Shown here: positions 16,399 through 25,429 of the stretch, in pieces | How positions within the stretch are numbered: position 1 is the first letter of the stretch | How the letters are laid out: each line of letters starts with the position of its first letter | Assembly: GCA_029564935.1 (NCBI GenBank) | Contig: JAKQPD010000206.1 | Location: forward strand, 1 to 42,958 | Source: Bacteroidota bacterium | GTDB taxonomy: Bacteria > Bacteroidota > Bacteroidia > Bacteroidales > VadinHA17 | Reading direction: 5' to 3' | Length of the DNA stretch: 42,958 nucleotides | Translations under genes and position numbers: made by a program | Notes under the pieces: model-generated | Told to the model about the DNA's origin: nothing | Seen by the model: only the letters and a program-made list of their open reading frames with translations | The model's database searches: none

Positions 16399-18213
16399 TT
16401 ACATTGAATTTTCGACCGACTTAATAAATCCCGAAGCATTTTCATAAATTGCAGTAAGTTCAGTTCCCGATGATGCAGGTGCATACCTGGCATATTCGCA
16501 TTTATCGAGAAGACCGGTAAGATTTCTTATCTTTTCTTCGCTAATTCCTTTTTCAGCAAGAGCAACCAGAGCACTGTTTCGTGTAAGGTCTGAAACAGGG
16601 ATATTCAGCTTGTCACTGAGATACCCCCAGAGCGCTTTAAGGATCTCTTCATAGAACCTGTCTGTTTCACCCTTTTTCAGGCAGGCTGATGCTTCTTTGA
16701 GTCTTCCGGCAGCTACTTTACCTGCTTTACGGTTCCTTACAGCCGTAATATCAGCATTTCTCCTGATATGCTCCCGCCTTGCGAACAGTATCACAAGGAA
16801 AATAAGCAGTGCAATAGGATATGCCAGCCGGAATGACTGCTTTTTGATCAGAAGGTTTGCCGATTTAAGAAGCTTCCCGGCATTGTTTCTAATAAAGCGG
16901 ATATCTTTACCGACATATTTCACATCTTCCCTTGATATTCCTCCGTATACAGTCATTTCAGAACCTCGTTCGCTTCCTTTTCTTGCATGGAACCTGTATC
17001 CGGGGGTTTCCAGCCTTTCATATTTTCCAGTTGAAGTATTAAAAAAGGAATATCTGACAGGAGGTATTGAAAAGTCGCCATAATGACGGGGAATAAGAAG
17101 GTATTCGAAAGTTCTCTGCCCTGCAGCACCGCTTAAAGAATTTCTTATCTCATCAGTGATTTTTGGATCATACACTTCTATATCCGGGGGCAGGTTAAGG
17201 ACGGGTGCTTCAGCAAGCTTAAGGTTACCGCTTCCTGATACTGTTATTTTAAGTGTTACCGCATCATTTACGGTTACAGTATCTCTGTTTATATCTGACT
17301 TTACATTGATTTTTCCTACAATTCCTGAAAAATCATCAGGTTTTGTTCCGGGAAGTGGCTTAACTGTAATTTTCACAGGCTTGCTTACTACTGCCTGAGG
17401 AACAGTCGTATATGTGGAAAAGAAATCTCCAAAGAAAGGATCGGAACGTCCGGTTTTCTGTTGTACAAGAACTGTTATCTGGACCGGATCGATCGTAATT
17501 TCTCCGGTTACCTGAGGATAAAGTAGGAATTGCTGGAGAACTCCTGTTCCGTATACGGTTCCGTTAATATTTTCCTGTTTCAGCGAATTAAGCGGAGGGG
17601 TTTCAAGATCAGTCTTAAGAAATCCGGTGAACGAAGGATATTTGATTTCGTTTATTCCTGAAAGATTGACCCTTGTATAGAGCTTTACTATAGCTGAAAC
17701 CGGTTCTCCGATATATACTTCTTTTCTGCTGAGTGCCAGATCGAGAGAAATCTGTCCTCCGGCTGGTGATGACTGTGGCTCTCCCTGCTGACCGGTACCC
17801 GCACCAGGTTGAGCAGCAGGTTGTTTTGTGCTTCCACCACTTACCTCAATATACAATGAATCGGAGTAATAAGTTTTATTTTTTATTGTTACCCCTGCCG
17901 GCGGAATTACAAATTTACCTTCGTTTATGGCTTGCAGATAATATATGTAGGAATATGAAGTCTCACTTGTCATCCTGCCGTTTATCCACTGTGTACTCTG
18001 ACTGTATGAAGTCTGGGGTCCCATCAGCTTGTAAAATCCCTCAAAAACAGGAGCAATAAATTCACCTTCCCTTGTATTGATTGTCCAGCTGACAGTGAAC
18101 TGTTCCCCGGCCTGTACGACCGAAGGATATTCGGCCCGGACAGTTATGTCCTGAGCCTTCATTAAAAAAGGCAGGAGTAAAACAATATATATTAAAACAA
18201 AATTCTTCATCAT
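16399..18213 (-). CDS. batD: BatD: large periplasmic oxygen-tolerance protein
   Basis: This 604-residue protein has a signal peptide (MMKNFVLIYIVLLLPFLMKAQ), a long beta-rich periplasmic part with repeated Ig-like segments (DITVRAEYPSVVQAGEQFTVSWTI; ISLDLALSRKEVYIGEPVSAIVKLYT; VGKINVKSDINRDTVTVNDAVTLKITVSG), a membrane helix near 462-480 (LAYPIALLIFLVILF) and a helical cytoplasmic tail (ASACLKKGETDRFYEEILKALWGYLSDKLNIPVSDLTRNSALVAL). This is the BatD/oxygen-tolerance family layout. It is thought to act with the von Willebrand proteins BatA and BatB in a membrane complex. Twelve bases separate it from batC. Confidence 0.92.
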   Translation of the reverse strand: MMKNFVLIYIVLLLPFLMKAQDITVRAEYPSVVQAGEQFTVSWTINTREGEFIAPVFEGFYKLMGPQTSYSQSTQWINGRMTSETSYSYIYYLQAINEGKFVIPPAGVTIKNKTYYSDSLYIEVSGGSTKQPAAQPGAGTGQQGEPQSSPAGGQISLDLALSRKEVYIGEPVSAIVKLYTRVNLSGINEIKYPSFTGFLKTDLETPPLNSLKQENINGTVYGTGVLQQFLLYPQVTGEITIDPVQITVLVQQKTGRSDPFFGDFFSTYTTVPQAVVSKPVKITVKPLPGTKPDDFSGIVGKINVKSDINRDTVTVNDAVTLKITVSGSGNLKLAEAPVLNLPPDIEVYDPKITDEIRNSLSGAAGQRTFEYLLIPRHYGDFSIPPVRYSFFNTSTGKYERLETPGYRFHARKGSERGSEMTVYGGISREDVKYVGKDIRFIRNNAGKLLKSANLLIKKQSFRLAYPIALLIFLVILFARREHIRRNADITAVRNRKAGKVAAGRLKEASACLKKGETDRFYEEILKALWGYLSDKLNIPVSDLTRNSALVALAEKGISEEKIRNLTGLLDKCEYARYAPASSGTELTAIYENASGFIKSVENSM

Positions 18214-18225
18214 TTACATATCGTA

Positions 18226-18981
18226 TTACCAGTTCCTTAGAGTCCGGACCTGTTCCTTCTTTGCCTTTGCAAGTTTAACCTTTTCCTGAACATCTTTTTC
18301 CTCATTAGCCAGGGAATTAAGGATCCTTTCAGCATCCTCCTTCGACACAGCCTGCTGTTGTTGCTGTTGTTGTTCCTGTTGCTGCTGCTGCTCCTTATTC
18401 TTATCCTGCTGGTTATCGCTATTCTTATCCTGCTGATCCTTTTTATCCTGGTTTTCCTTGTTCTGGTCCTGATTTTGCTGCTGTTGCTGCTGCTGCTGTT
18501 GTTGTCTCAGCAAGTCCTGGGCATAGCCGAGGTTATACTTTGCTTCCATGTTATCAGGATCAAGTTTCAGTGAAGCCTTATATGCGTCAATACTTTCAGC
18601 AACCTTATTTCCCATAAGCAGGGAATTGCCAAGATTATAAAGGCTTGCTGATTTTTTCATCCTGTTCTCGTTCATATCAAAATTCTGCGAGAACTGTTTT
18701 CCTGCCTCGTCAAATTTCTTCTGCCTGTAAAGAGCATCACCGGTATTGAAAACAGCATCGGCTGAGGTATTGTTTTTATCCAGAGCTTTTCTGTAAGAGA
18801 TCTCTGAATCGGAATATTTTCCCTTCTCAAATTCCCTGTTTCCCTGCCGGATATATTTTTTATCCCCCTGGGACCATACAGCCTGTATTGAGAGAAGAAA
18901 CAGACAGGTTAATATCATTAACTGCCTTCTTCCAGGTTTATAGTATGTATTAATCATATGCATACTCTTAGAAAAGATCAT
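18226..18981 (-). CDS. batC: BatC: TPR protein with long glutamine-rich linker
   Basis: This 251-residue protein has a signal sequence (QLMILTCLFLLSIQAVWSQG), TPR units at about 40-160 (GNREFEKGKYSDSEISYRKALDKNNTSADAVFNTGDALYRQKKFDEA; ASLYNLGNSLLMGNKVAESIDAYKASLKLDPDNMEAKYNLGYA) and then a Gln/Asn/Lys/Asp linker (about 162-215) with runs of up to ten glutamines, followed by a short charged C-terminal helix. TPR plus Q-rich tail is the normal BatC pattern. The start is ambiguous: 18981 overlaps the batB stop by 4 bases, but later ATGs (M7, M9) leave the signal peptide intact. Partner binding through the TPRs is the likely role. Confidence 0.9.
   Translation of the reverse strand: MIFSKSMHMINTYYKPGRRQLMILTCLFLLSIQAVWSQGDKKYIRQGNREFEKGKYSDSEISYRKALDKNNTSADAVFNTGDALYRQKKFDEAGKQFSQNFDMNENRMKKSASLYNLGNSLLMGNKVAESIDAYKASLKLDPDNMEAKYNLGYAQDLLRQQQQQQQQQQNQDQNKENQDKKDQQDKNSDNQQDKNKEQQQQQEQQQQQQQAVSKEDAERILNSLANEEKDVQEKVKLAKAKKEQVRTLRNW
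18350..18510. repeat. CAG/CAA trinucleotide-rich tract within batC
   Basis: On the coding (minus) strand this is mixed CAG/CAA repeats coding for glutamine blocks separated by Asn/Asp/Lys-rich stretches. CTG/TTG runs are seen on the plus strand at about 18353-18392 and 18475-18508. Mixed codons reduce slippage, but length variation between strains is expected and would stay in frame in multiples of three. Confidence 0.8.
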
Positions 18982-20018
18982 AATTTGTATCTGAACAACT
19001 TAATATCAGCCAGTTTCCTGTTCTTTCTGTCCATTATAATAAATTCGGTGAGGAGGAAGATCAGGGCAAGTATGGCGAATATTCTGAACTGGTCATTATA
19101 TTCTGTGAACATTTTACTTTCAAGTTCCTCTTTCTTCATATTCCTGATCTCGTTAAAGATCTCATCGAGGCCAATGTTTGTATTGCTGGCTCTGACATAG
19201 TTGCCTGAAGTAGTGATGGCAATTTTCTTAAGGATATCTTCATCAAGCTTTGTGATAACCGTATTACCTTCAGCATCTTTCAGGAAGTCTGTGCTGCCTC
19301 CTCCTTTGACGGAAACAGGGACACCTTCAACAGATCCGATGCCTATTGTGTGAATAACTATACCTGCTTTTGCAGCCTCTGAAGCAGCTGAAACCGGGTC
19401 ATCCTCATGATTTTCCCCGTCGGTAATAATGATCAGTGCCCTGCTCTTATTTTCACCGGGACTGAAAGATCTCATGCCAAGTTCTATTGCTGAACCTATT
19501 GCTGTTCCCTGCTTTGGTACCATATCGGGGCTGATCGTGGACAGGAACATCTTTGCTGAAATATAGTCGGTTGTGATAGGGATCTGAGTATATGCATCAC
19601 CTGCAAAGACAATCAGACCAATTTTGTCATTGTCGAGGTTATCAATCAGTCTGGTAAGAGCCTGTTTTGCCCTTGTAAGACGGTCGGGCTGGATATCACG
19701 GGCAAGCATTGAATTACTTACGTCGAGGGCGATTATTACTTCCACACCCTGTTTTCTGACCTCTTCGAGCTTTGATCCGAACTGGGGCCGTGCAAGGATA
19801 ATAATTACAGATGTCAGGGCAATTATCCGGAGAAAAAGCTTGATATTGGGTCTTATTGAGGAATACTCTGGCATAAGCTTTTTAACCAGTCCCGGGTCGC
19901 CGAATTTTTGCAGGGCTTTATTTTTTCGCCACTGGTAAAACATCCATAAAGCAGCAATTACCGGAAGCAGGAGCAACAGGTACAAAAAGCCGGGGTTTGC
20001 GAATCTGAATAACTGCAT
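18978..20018 (-). CDS. batB: BatB: membrane-anchored von Willebrand factor A protein
   Basis: This 346-residue protein has two N-terminal membrane helices (about 10-27 and 62-80), a vWA domain (about 93-290) whose metal-ion-dependent adhesion site is ALDVSNSM (DxSxS), with the T of the site in FSTISPDMVPKQGTAIG and the Asp in IIITDGENHEDD, and a C-terminal helix (FRIFAILALIFLLTEFIIM). The DRTRAKQALTRLIDNLDNDKIGLIVFAGDAY stretch is highly typical. It acts with BatA in the Bat membrane complex. The start lies 11 bases after batA, and the end overlaps batC. Confidence 0.94.
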   Translation of the reverse strand: MQLFRFANPGFLYLLLLLPVIAALWMFYQWRKNKALQKFGDPGLVKKLMPEYSSIRPNIKLFLRIIALTSVIIILARPQFGSKLEEVRKQGVEVIIALDVSNSMLARDIQPDRLTRAKQALTRLIDNLDNDKIGLIVFAGDAYTQIPITTDYISAKMFLSTISPDMVPKQGTAIGSAIELGMRSFSPGENKSRALIIITDGENHEDDPVSAASEAAKAGIVIHTIGIGSVEGVPVSVKGGGSTDFLKDAEGNTVITKLDEDILKKIAITTSGNYVRASNTNIGLDEIFNEIRNMKKEELESKMFTEYNDQFRIFAILALIFLLTEFIIMDRKNRKLADIKLFRYKL

Positions 20019-20029
20019 CTTTTTAATGT

Positions 20030-21022
20030 TCAGGTAATGTTTTTATAGATTGTTAACCGTAATAGTATCTCAAGTGCAAGCAGGGCGAAGGCAATAGCCG
20101 CTGGTATCATGAACTTTTCCTCTCTCCTTGTGAATTGTCTCACATCGATCTTTGATTTTTCCATCTTATCTATCTCAGCGTACACCTGTACAAGTTTGTT
20201 GTTGTCGGTAGCCCTGAAATACCGGCCGCCGGTTTTTTGGGAGATCTCCCTGAGTATCGCTTCATCTATTTCAACCGGCATATTCTGGTATTGCACTCCG
20301 AAAGGAGTCTGGACAGGGTAAGGAGCTGTTCCCATCGATCCTACGCCTATAGTATAAACCCTAATGCCAAAGGTTTTGGCTATATCGGCTGCAGTTGCAG
20401 GAGCAATTTCTCCCCGGTTGTTCACACCGTCGGTAAGGAGAATAATGACCTTACTCTTCGCTTCGGAGTCCTTGATCCTGTTTACCGCTGTGGCAAGGCC
20501 GTTGCCAATAGCTGTTCCATCTTCTATCATTCCGCTCTTAAGTTCTCTCATAAGGTTGATCAGAACTGCGTGATCGGTTGTAAGAGGGCACTGGGTAAAG
20601 CTTTCACCACTGAATACCACCAGTCCGATCCTGTCATAAGGCCGTCCGGAAATAAACTCTGTTGCCACATTCTTTGATGCCTCAAGCCTGTCGGGCTTAA
20701 AATCGCGCGCAAGCATACTACCTGATATGTCAAGGGTAAGAATGATATCAATACCTTCGGTCGTAACATCCTGGAACCTGTCGGTTTTCTGAGGACGGGC
20801 TGCTACTATTACAAGAAGGGTAATTGCTGCAGCGTTAAAAGCAAACAGAACATGACGAAGCCAGTTCCGGAAACTTTTCCCTGAATTACTGAAAGCGTTT
20901 GCATCAGGCATTCTTACAGATGCGATGGTCTTCTGCTGCCTGATTATATAATATGTAATAATTGCCGGGACAAGCACCAGCAACCAGAGAAAAGCGGGAT
21001 CGGCAAATGTAATTCCTTTCAT
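20030..21022 (-). CDS. batA: BatA: membrane-anchored von Willebrand factor A protein
   Basis: This 330-residue paralogue of BatB has the same layout: helices at about 9-25 and 57-77 (FADPAFLWLLVLVPAIITYYI; LLVIVAARPQ), a vWA domain at about 90-290 with intact MIDAS residues (LTLDISGSM; DGTAIGNGLATAVNRI; IILLTDGVNNRGE), and a C-terminal helix (FMIPAAIAFALLALEILLRL). BatA and BatB in tandem are the hallmark of the operon. The ATG overlaps the end of nothing upstream but its stop-side neighbour batB follows after 11 bases; on the 5' side the preceding gene's stop overlaps its start by 4 bases, suggesting coupled translation. Confidence 0.94.
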   Translation of the reverse strand: MKGITFADPAFLWLLVLVPAIITYYIIRQQKTIASVRMPDANAFSNSGKSFRNWLRHVLFAFNAAAITLLVIVAARPQKTDRFQDVTTEGIDIILTLDISGSMLARDFKPDRLEASKNVATEFISGRPYDRIGLVVFSGESFTQCPLTTDHAVLINLMRELKSGMIEDGTAIGNGLATAVNRIKDSEAKSKVIILLTDGVNNRGEIAPATAADIAKTFGIRVYTIGVGSMGTAPYPVQTPFGVQYQNMPVEIDEAILREISQKTGGRYFRATDNNKLVQVYAEIDKMEKSKIDVRQFTRREEKFMIPAAIAFALLALEILLRLTIYKNIT

Positions 21023-22008
21023 TGTTTTTTCTCCTTTATGCTGTTTCCATCAATTTCCTCCTTCAGCTCTTCCTTTATCTCTTCATTTAGTTTTGTAAGA
21101 TCGACGAACTGCCATGCATTTTCAAAATGAAGATCATTTTCAGAAGGATCGGGTTTGTATCTGGCAAACTTAACAAGATCAGATCCATTGAGGATAGTTT
21201 TGAGTATCTGGAAGTTATCATCTTTTCTGAATCCTGTTTTAAGAAGTTCTTCGAGTGTTTCTGAAGTAGTCATTTCAAGTGAATAAACACCATACCTGTC
21301 CTCAAGATATTGCCGCAGGATTTCCGTGAGGCGTGAATAGTATTTCTTAACCTCGCCTTTCTGCCAGAGTTTTTCCTCTTTCAGTTTTTCAAGACTGCGG
21401 AAGGCAATAACATGAGCAGGATCTTTAACAATAACAGGTTCATACCCGTGCTTTACCTTCCTGAACCTTCTCATCAGTCTGATAATTACCCATACAAGTG
21501 TGGCAGCAAGGACTGCAAAAAGTAGCCAGGGAAGGACTTCTCCGGCTGTAAGCGGAGCTTTGTACGGACCCACAATATCGTAGATGTTTGCTGTTGTATC
21601 AGACGGAGCTATTCTTACTCTCATAACCTCGAGCAGGGAATAATCCGAGTAAAATCTCTTCAGACCTGTTTCGGATGCTAGCTCGGCATATGTCGGCGGT
21701 ACTTCGTAAAAACCTGAGTCAAAAGATGTTATAAGATATCTTTTTGTTATTCTCAACCTGTTTGCATCCAGAGAAAGAGTATCGGTTACCGGTCCTGAGA
21801 GTATTTCAATGTTCTTCAGGAGAGTATCTTTGTGAGTAGCTATGTCCAGGCTGAGTCCCGAAGGCTGATCCACAGTGACAGTATAGTTTATCTGGTCGCC
21901 TATATAGATCCGTGAAGTGTCAAACACTGCTTTTACAGTTACTTCCTGTGAAACGGCTGCTGAGAAGTTAATTGAAAAAAACAATAATATGTATATCCTT
22001 GTTCTCAC
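21019..22008 (-). CDS. Bat-operon membrane protein, DUF4381-like with BatD-like N-terminal domain
   Basis: This 329-residue protein has a signal peptide (IYILLFFSINFSAAVSQ), an Ig-like periplasmic domain resembling a BatD repeat (VTVKAVFDTSRIYIGDQINYTVTVDQPSG), a membrane helix at about 158-176 (LPWLLFAVLAATLVWVIIRL) and a cytoplasmic helical part with the DUF4381 flavour (KKYYSRLTEILRQYLEDRYGVYSLEMTTSETLEEL). It lies between DUF58 and batA with 4-base overlaps on both sides, so it is part of the Bat operon. A gene of this type is commonly found at this position in Bacteroidota; its function is unknown. Confidence 0.85.
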   Translation of the reverse strand: MRTRIYILLFFSINFSAAVSQEVTVKAVFDTSRIYIGDQINYTVTVDQPSGLSLDIATHKDTLLKNIEILSGPVTDTLSLDANRLRITKRYLITSFDSGFYEVPPTYAELASETGLKRFYSDYSLLEVMRVRIAPSDTTANIYDIVGPYKAPLTAGEVLPWLLFAVLAATLVWVIIRLMRRFRKVKHGYEPVIVKDPAHVIAFRSLEKLKEEKLWQKGEVKKYYSRLTEILRQYLEDRYGVYSLEMTTSETLEELLKTGFRKDDNFQILKTILNGSDLVKFARYKPDPSENDLHFENAWQFVDLTKLNEEIKEELKEEIDGNSIKEKKQ

Positions 22009-22868
22009 CTGCTTTTAAAAAGTCTTATTAATGGCTGAACATAATCCTCTCCAGTATTAATAAAAGCTGAATCCACACCGCATCTTCTGAATACTGCGCT
22101 AATCTTTGTTATGTGATCGTTCCACCACTGCATATACGCATTACGGGTATTTTTAGAGGAGGTGTCTATCCATTTCTCCTTACCAGTCTCAGCATCGGCA
22201 ATTTTAACGAAACCGATATCAGGGATAGCTGTTTCAGCCCTGTCGTATACTTTTATTGCGGCTATATCATGTTTATTGGATGCGATACGCAGTGCTTCCT
22301 CAAAATCGGGAGCTATAAAATCGGAAAGAATGAAAGCAGTACAACGTTTTTTTATTGCATTTGTAAGGAATCTGAGAGGAACATCGAGGTTGGTTTGATT
22401 GCTCTCAGGTCTGAAATCGAGAAGTTCCCTTATGATCCTCAGAATATGTTTCCTGCCCTTCTGTGGCGGAATAAACTTCCCGATCTTATCGGAAAAGAAT
22501 ATCACCCCTATCTTATCCTTATTTAAAATAGCTGAGAATGAAAGTATAGCGGCAATTTCAGTCATTACATCCTTTTTAAAATTCACTGTAGTCCCAAAGC
22601 TTCCCGACCCGCTTACATCAATAAGAAGCATTACTGTCAGCTCTCTTTCCTCCTCATAAACTTTCACATATGGATGGTTGAATCTCGCAGTAACGTTCCA
22701 GTCAATCGTTCTTATGTCATCGCCATACTGATATTCCCTTACTTCACTGAAGGCGATACCTCTTCCCTTGAAAGCGCTGTGGTACTCGCCGGCAAAAATA
22801 TGCCGGGTTAGTCCACGGGCTTTTATTTCAATCTTCCTAACCTTTTTTAAGAGGTCTGTCGCTTCCAT
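22005..22868 (-). CDS. DUF58 protein, MoxR partner
   Basis: This 287-residue cytoplasmic protein has the DUF58 core motif HIFAGEYHSAFKGRGIAFSEVREYQYGDDIRTIDWNVTAR (about 23-62, with the conserved YxxGDDxRxIDW) followed by a degenerate vWA domain (VMLLIDVSGSGSFGT, about 79-93). DUF58 proteins are almost always encoded next to MoxR AAA+ ATPases and are thought to work with them in assembling or activating vWA proteins. It lies 109 bases after the MoxR gene and overlaps the next gene by 4 bases. Confidence 0.93.
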   Translation of the reverse strand: MEATDLLKKVRKIEIKARGLTRHIFAGEYHSAFKGRGIAFSEVREYQYGDDIRTIDWNVTARFNHPYVKVYEEERELTVMLLIDVSGSGSFGTTVNFKKDVMTEIAAILSFSAILNKDKIGVIFFSDKIGKFIPPQKGRKHILRIIRELLDFRPESNQTNLDVPLRFLTNAIKKRCTAFILSDFIAPDFEEALRIASNKHDIAAIKVYDRAETAIPDIGFVKIADAETGKEKWIDTSSKNTRNAYMQWWNDHITKISAVFRRCGVDSAFINTGEDYVQPLIRLFKSR

Positions 22869-22913
22869 TTATCAGTCCTGCTTACTCGTTGTTATACATT
22901 TTCATTTGTGTCC

Positions 22914-22966
22914 TCTTACCCCTTCGCCTCAGCCCTGGGGGAAGGGCAGGGATGGGGTTATAGTCT
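22914..22966. repeat. G/C-rich intergenic repeat with hairpin between moxR and DUF58 genes
   Basis: The plus strand reads CCCCTTCGCCTCAGCCCTGG then GGGAAGGGCAGGGATGGGG. CCCTTC and GAAGGG arms, and CAGCCCT against AGGGC, can fold into alternative hairpins. It stands out from the roughly 42% GC surroundings and resembles the CCCCATCCCTGCCCTTCCCC-type repeats that I recall from Bacteroidota intergenic regions. It lies inside a cotranscribed operon. Confidence 0.5.
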
Positions 22967-22977
22967 TCTCCACTTTA

Positions 22978-23973
22978 CTACGGAACTTCAACGACGTTAA
23001 GTATTTCGGCAATGATCTTATCCTGGTTTACATTTTCGGCTTCAGCTTCGTAAGTAAGGCCGATCCTGTGGCGCATCACATCGAAGCAGACAGCTCTTAC
23101 ATCTTCAGGGATTACATATCCGCGTCTTCTAATAAAAGCGTATGATTTCGCAGCTATGGAAAGATATATTGATGCCCTGGGTGAAGCGCCGTAAGAGATC
23201 ATGTTCTTAAATGCCGGCAGGCCATACTTCTCCGGATTTCTGCTGGCAAATACAATATTAAGGATATAATTTTCAATCTTTTCGTCCATATAAACTTCCC
23301 TCACAATATCACGGGCTCTGACAATATCGTCAGTTTTAAGGACGGAGCTTGTTTTCGGGAATTCCTTCGCAAGGTTTTCCCTGATAATAAGCTTTTCCTC
23401 TTCCATTGATGGGTAGTCTATAATAACTTTGAGCATGAACCTGTCTACCTGCGCTTCCGGCAGCGGGTAAGTTCCCTCCTGCTCTATCGGATTCTGGGTC
23501 GCCAGTACAAGGAAGGGTTCCCCGAGACTGAATGTAGATTCGCCGATGGTTACCTGTCTTTCCTGCATTGCTTCAAGCAGAGCACTCTGAACCTTAGCCG
23601 GTGAACGGTTTATTTCATCGGCAAGGATGAAATTAGCGAAGACAGGTCCTTTTTTCACAAGGAACTCTTCTTTCTTCTGACTGTAGATCATTGTTCCGAT
23701 CAGGTCTGCCGGCAGCAGGTCGGGCGTGAACTGTATCCTGCTGAATTTAGCGTCAATTATTGATGCAAGCGACTTTATCGCCAGCGTTTTAGCCAGTCCG
23801 GGGACACCTTCAAGAAGAATATGACCATTTCCGAGGAGGCCTGTCATCAGGCTCTCTACCAGATGCTTCTGGCCAACAATAACTTTGTTCATCTCCATCC
23901 GGATGATGTCTACAAAAGCGCTTTCCCTTTCGATCTTTTCATTCAGAATCTTTATGTCTGTGGTCTGATCCAT
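22978..23973 (-). CDS. moxR: MoxR-family AAA+ ATPase
   Basis: This protein is about 331 residues from the ATG at 23973. The frame continues 21 bases further to a TTG at 23994, but that TTG is part of a promoter-like TAAATTTG, so I prefer the ATG. Walker A is LLEGVPGLAKTLAIKSLA (GxPGxAKT, about residues 51-68), Walker B is FILADEINRSPAKVQSALLEAMQERQVT, sensor 1 is LVLATQNPIEQEGTYPLPEAQVDRF, and sensor 2 lies in SYGASPRASIYLSIAAKSYAF. MoxR ATPases are chaperone-like and activate vWA proteins, here presumably BatA/BatB. It is the first gene of the Bat operon. Confidence 0.94.
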   Translation of the reverse strand: MDQTTDIKILNEKIERESAFVDIIRMEMNKVIVGQKHLVESLMTGLLGNGHILLEGVPGLAKTLAIKSLASIIDAKFSRIQFTPDLLPADLIGTMIYSQKKEEFLVKKGPVFANFILADEINRSPAKVQSALLEAMQERQVTIGESTFSLGEPFLVLATQNPIEQEGTYPLPEAQVDRFMLKVIIDYPSMEEEKLIIRENLAKEFPKTSSVLKTDDIVRARDIVREVYMDEKIENYILNIVFASRNPEKYGLPAFKNMISYGASPRASIYLSIAAKSYAFIRRRGYVIPEDVRAVCFDVMRHRIGLTYEAEAENVNQDKIIAEILNVVEVP

Positions 23974-23991
23974 ATCTTGAATTTTAGTTCG

Positions 23992-23999
23992 CAAATTTA
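23992..23999 (-). promoter_or_regulatory. Candidate -7 promoter element of the Bat operon
   Basis: The minus strand reads TAAATTTG, an exact match to the Bacteroidota -7 consensus TAnnTTTG, ending 18 bases before the preferred moxR start at 23973. A matching -33 TTTG at 19-20 bases spacing is not evident; the nearest TTTG is at 24030-24027, about 27 bases away. The support is therefore moderate. Confidence 0.4.
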
Positions 24000-24118
24000 A
24001 ATAAACAATAATGAAACCTCTACCGTCAAACGTTTTTTATACGGGTAAACAAAAAAAGCCGGGTAAATAATAAAATGGTGTTAAGGACTGTTAAAGTTCT
24101 GTTAAATAACAATCAGGC

Positions 24119-25297
24119 TTATTCTTCGACTGACAGCGGATTCCATTTGAATTCAGCTCTTACCGAGCTTCTGACAGCAAGTATAAGGAGGACAGGAAGG
24201 AAAACGCCATTGGATGAGTGTGGAAATATAAGCAGAACAAAGAACCAGATTACATTCAGAACAAAAACTATTCTGAACCATATATACCATCTTTTATTGA
24301 ACAATATTGAGATCAGACATAAAATTATGAAAGGGCTCAGCCAAACAATATTTGGGTTCATTTTCATCTGCTGATGATCGGTGAAGAAATTGAAAAACAA
24401 CATCATAAGGGCAAGTACGGAGAAAATTGAAAAAATCAGAATATCAAATATCCTGTTTGGTTTTTTAGTTCTGAAGAGTGCGGAAGTTATAATTACAAGT
24501 ATCAGCAAAAGTGAAAATATAACAATTGGTGATGTGAAGAATTTCGATTTTTCACTTTTGCCGGAACTTTTAAGAACGGTGTCGGGATTTGTCAGCAGGG
24601 GTATCATTTTTCCTCCGCGGTTAATTACAATATCCGAAAGGCCCTGTTGCATATCAACCGGCAGGAACATTCTGTCGCGGACAGAAGCTTTCTTATTCCC
24701 GGGAGTTCCCATTAACAGATCTATGCCTGCCTCCAGCCATGGGGCTTTCTGCAGGTACTTGTTTACCATGAATCTGAACGTAGGAGGATCTCCTTCAAGA
24801 TCCGGGGGATAGACCATCGCGTTTCCTGTCGATTTTTCAAGCAGGTCCCTGATGCGGGTTGAACAGTCATCATAGAAAAAATCGTATCTGTATTTTATGT
24901 TTTCAGGTTTCAGGTTTTCTTCGATGAGCTGAAGCATTTTTATGATCTCAGGTGGTTCGAGGTTTATCTTCTGTGACTGAACCCACCTCCCCTCCATAAA
25001 ATATTCCTGGATAAAGCGTTCATATGTAGTTACCCCGAGCATATATTCAAGTCTGCCTCTTGCAAACTTCCAGGCAAAAGCAGGCGTACTGAAATCAAAC
25101 ACTCCCCAGTTATAAACTCTGTCGGTACCTGTGGTATGATCTACTATCCTCAGGGCGCTATGCCCCCATCTCGAATATGTTTCAGTCCCGGGACCGCAGG
25201 TGAGCAGGTAGACATCCGGAACACCTTCTCCGGCTGAATAAAGACTGGTGCTGATTGCAAAAACAAAAGCTGACAGAACATATAAAAACTTTTTCAT
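24119..25297 (-). CDS. DUF4105 / Lnb N-terminal domain membrane protein
   Basis: This 392-residue protein has a signal peptide (FLYVLSAFVFAISTSLYSAGEG), a periplasmic domain (about 25-200) with the family motifs YLLTCGPGTETYSRWGHSALRI (His46) and YDFFYDDCSTRIRDLLE (Cys145), and about four to five membrane helices from residue 260 on. This domain (PF13387) has been named after Lnb, a lipoprotein intramolecular transacylase first found in Firmicutes. The conserved His and Cys would be its catalytic pair. Whether this protein N-acylates or lyso-modifies lipoproteins is an inference from the family. It stands alone, 120 bases or more from its neighbours. Confidence 0.85.
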   Translation of the reverse strand: MKKFLYVLSAFVFAISTSLYSAGEGVPDVYLLTCGPGTETYSRWGHSALRIVDHTTGTDRVYNWGVFDFSTPAFAWKFARGRLEYMLGVTTYERFIQEYFMEGRWVQSQKINLEPPEIIKMLQLIEENLKPENIKYRYDFFYDDCSTRIRDLLEKSTGNAMVYPPDLEGDPPTFRFMVNKYLQKAPWLEAGIDLLMGTPGNKKASVRDRMFLPVDMQQGLSDIVINRGGKMIPLLTNPDTVLKSSGKSEKSKFFTSPIVIFSLLLILVIITSALFRTKKPNRIFDILIFSIFSVLALMMLFFNFFTDHQQMKMNPNIVWLSPFIILCLISILFNKRWYIWFRIVFVLNVIWFFVLLIFPHSSNGVFLPVLLILAVRSSVRAEFKWNPLSVEE

Positions 25298-25429
25298 GGC
25301 TCATCCTTTAGGGTCAATGAATATTTCTTCAGATTACGAAAATGCGAATAACTCCCGAAATAGCAGTAATTATGCCGGCATTTTTTTAATTTTTATTAAA
25401 TTGCCACGAATATCTAATCCCATTAAATC

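Noticed and set aside
18358-18573. Leucine-rich frame opposite batC
   Set aside because: It is the antisense reading of the CAG/CAA glutamine tract, which turns into poly-Leu.
23974-23994. TTG start of moxR seven codons before the ATG
   Set aside because: The TTG is part of a TAAATTTG promoter-like element, and the ATG at 23973 begins the conserved protein.
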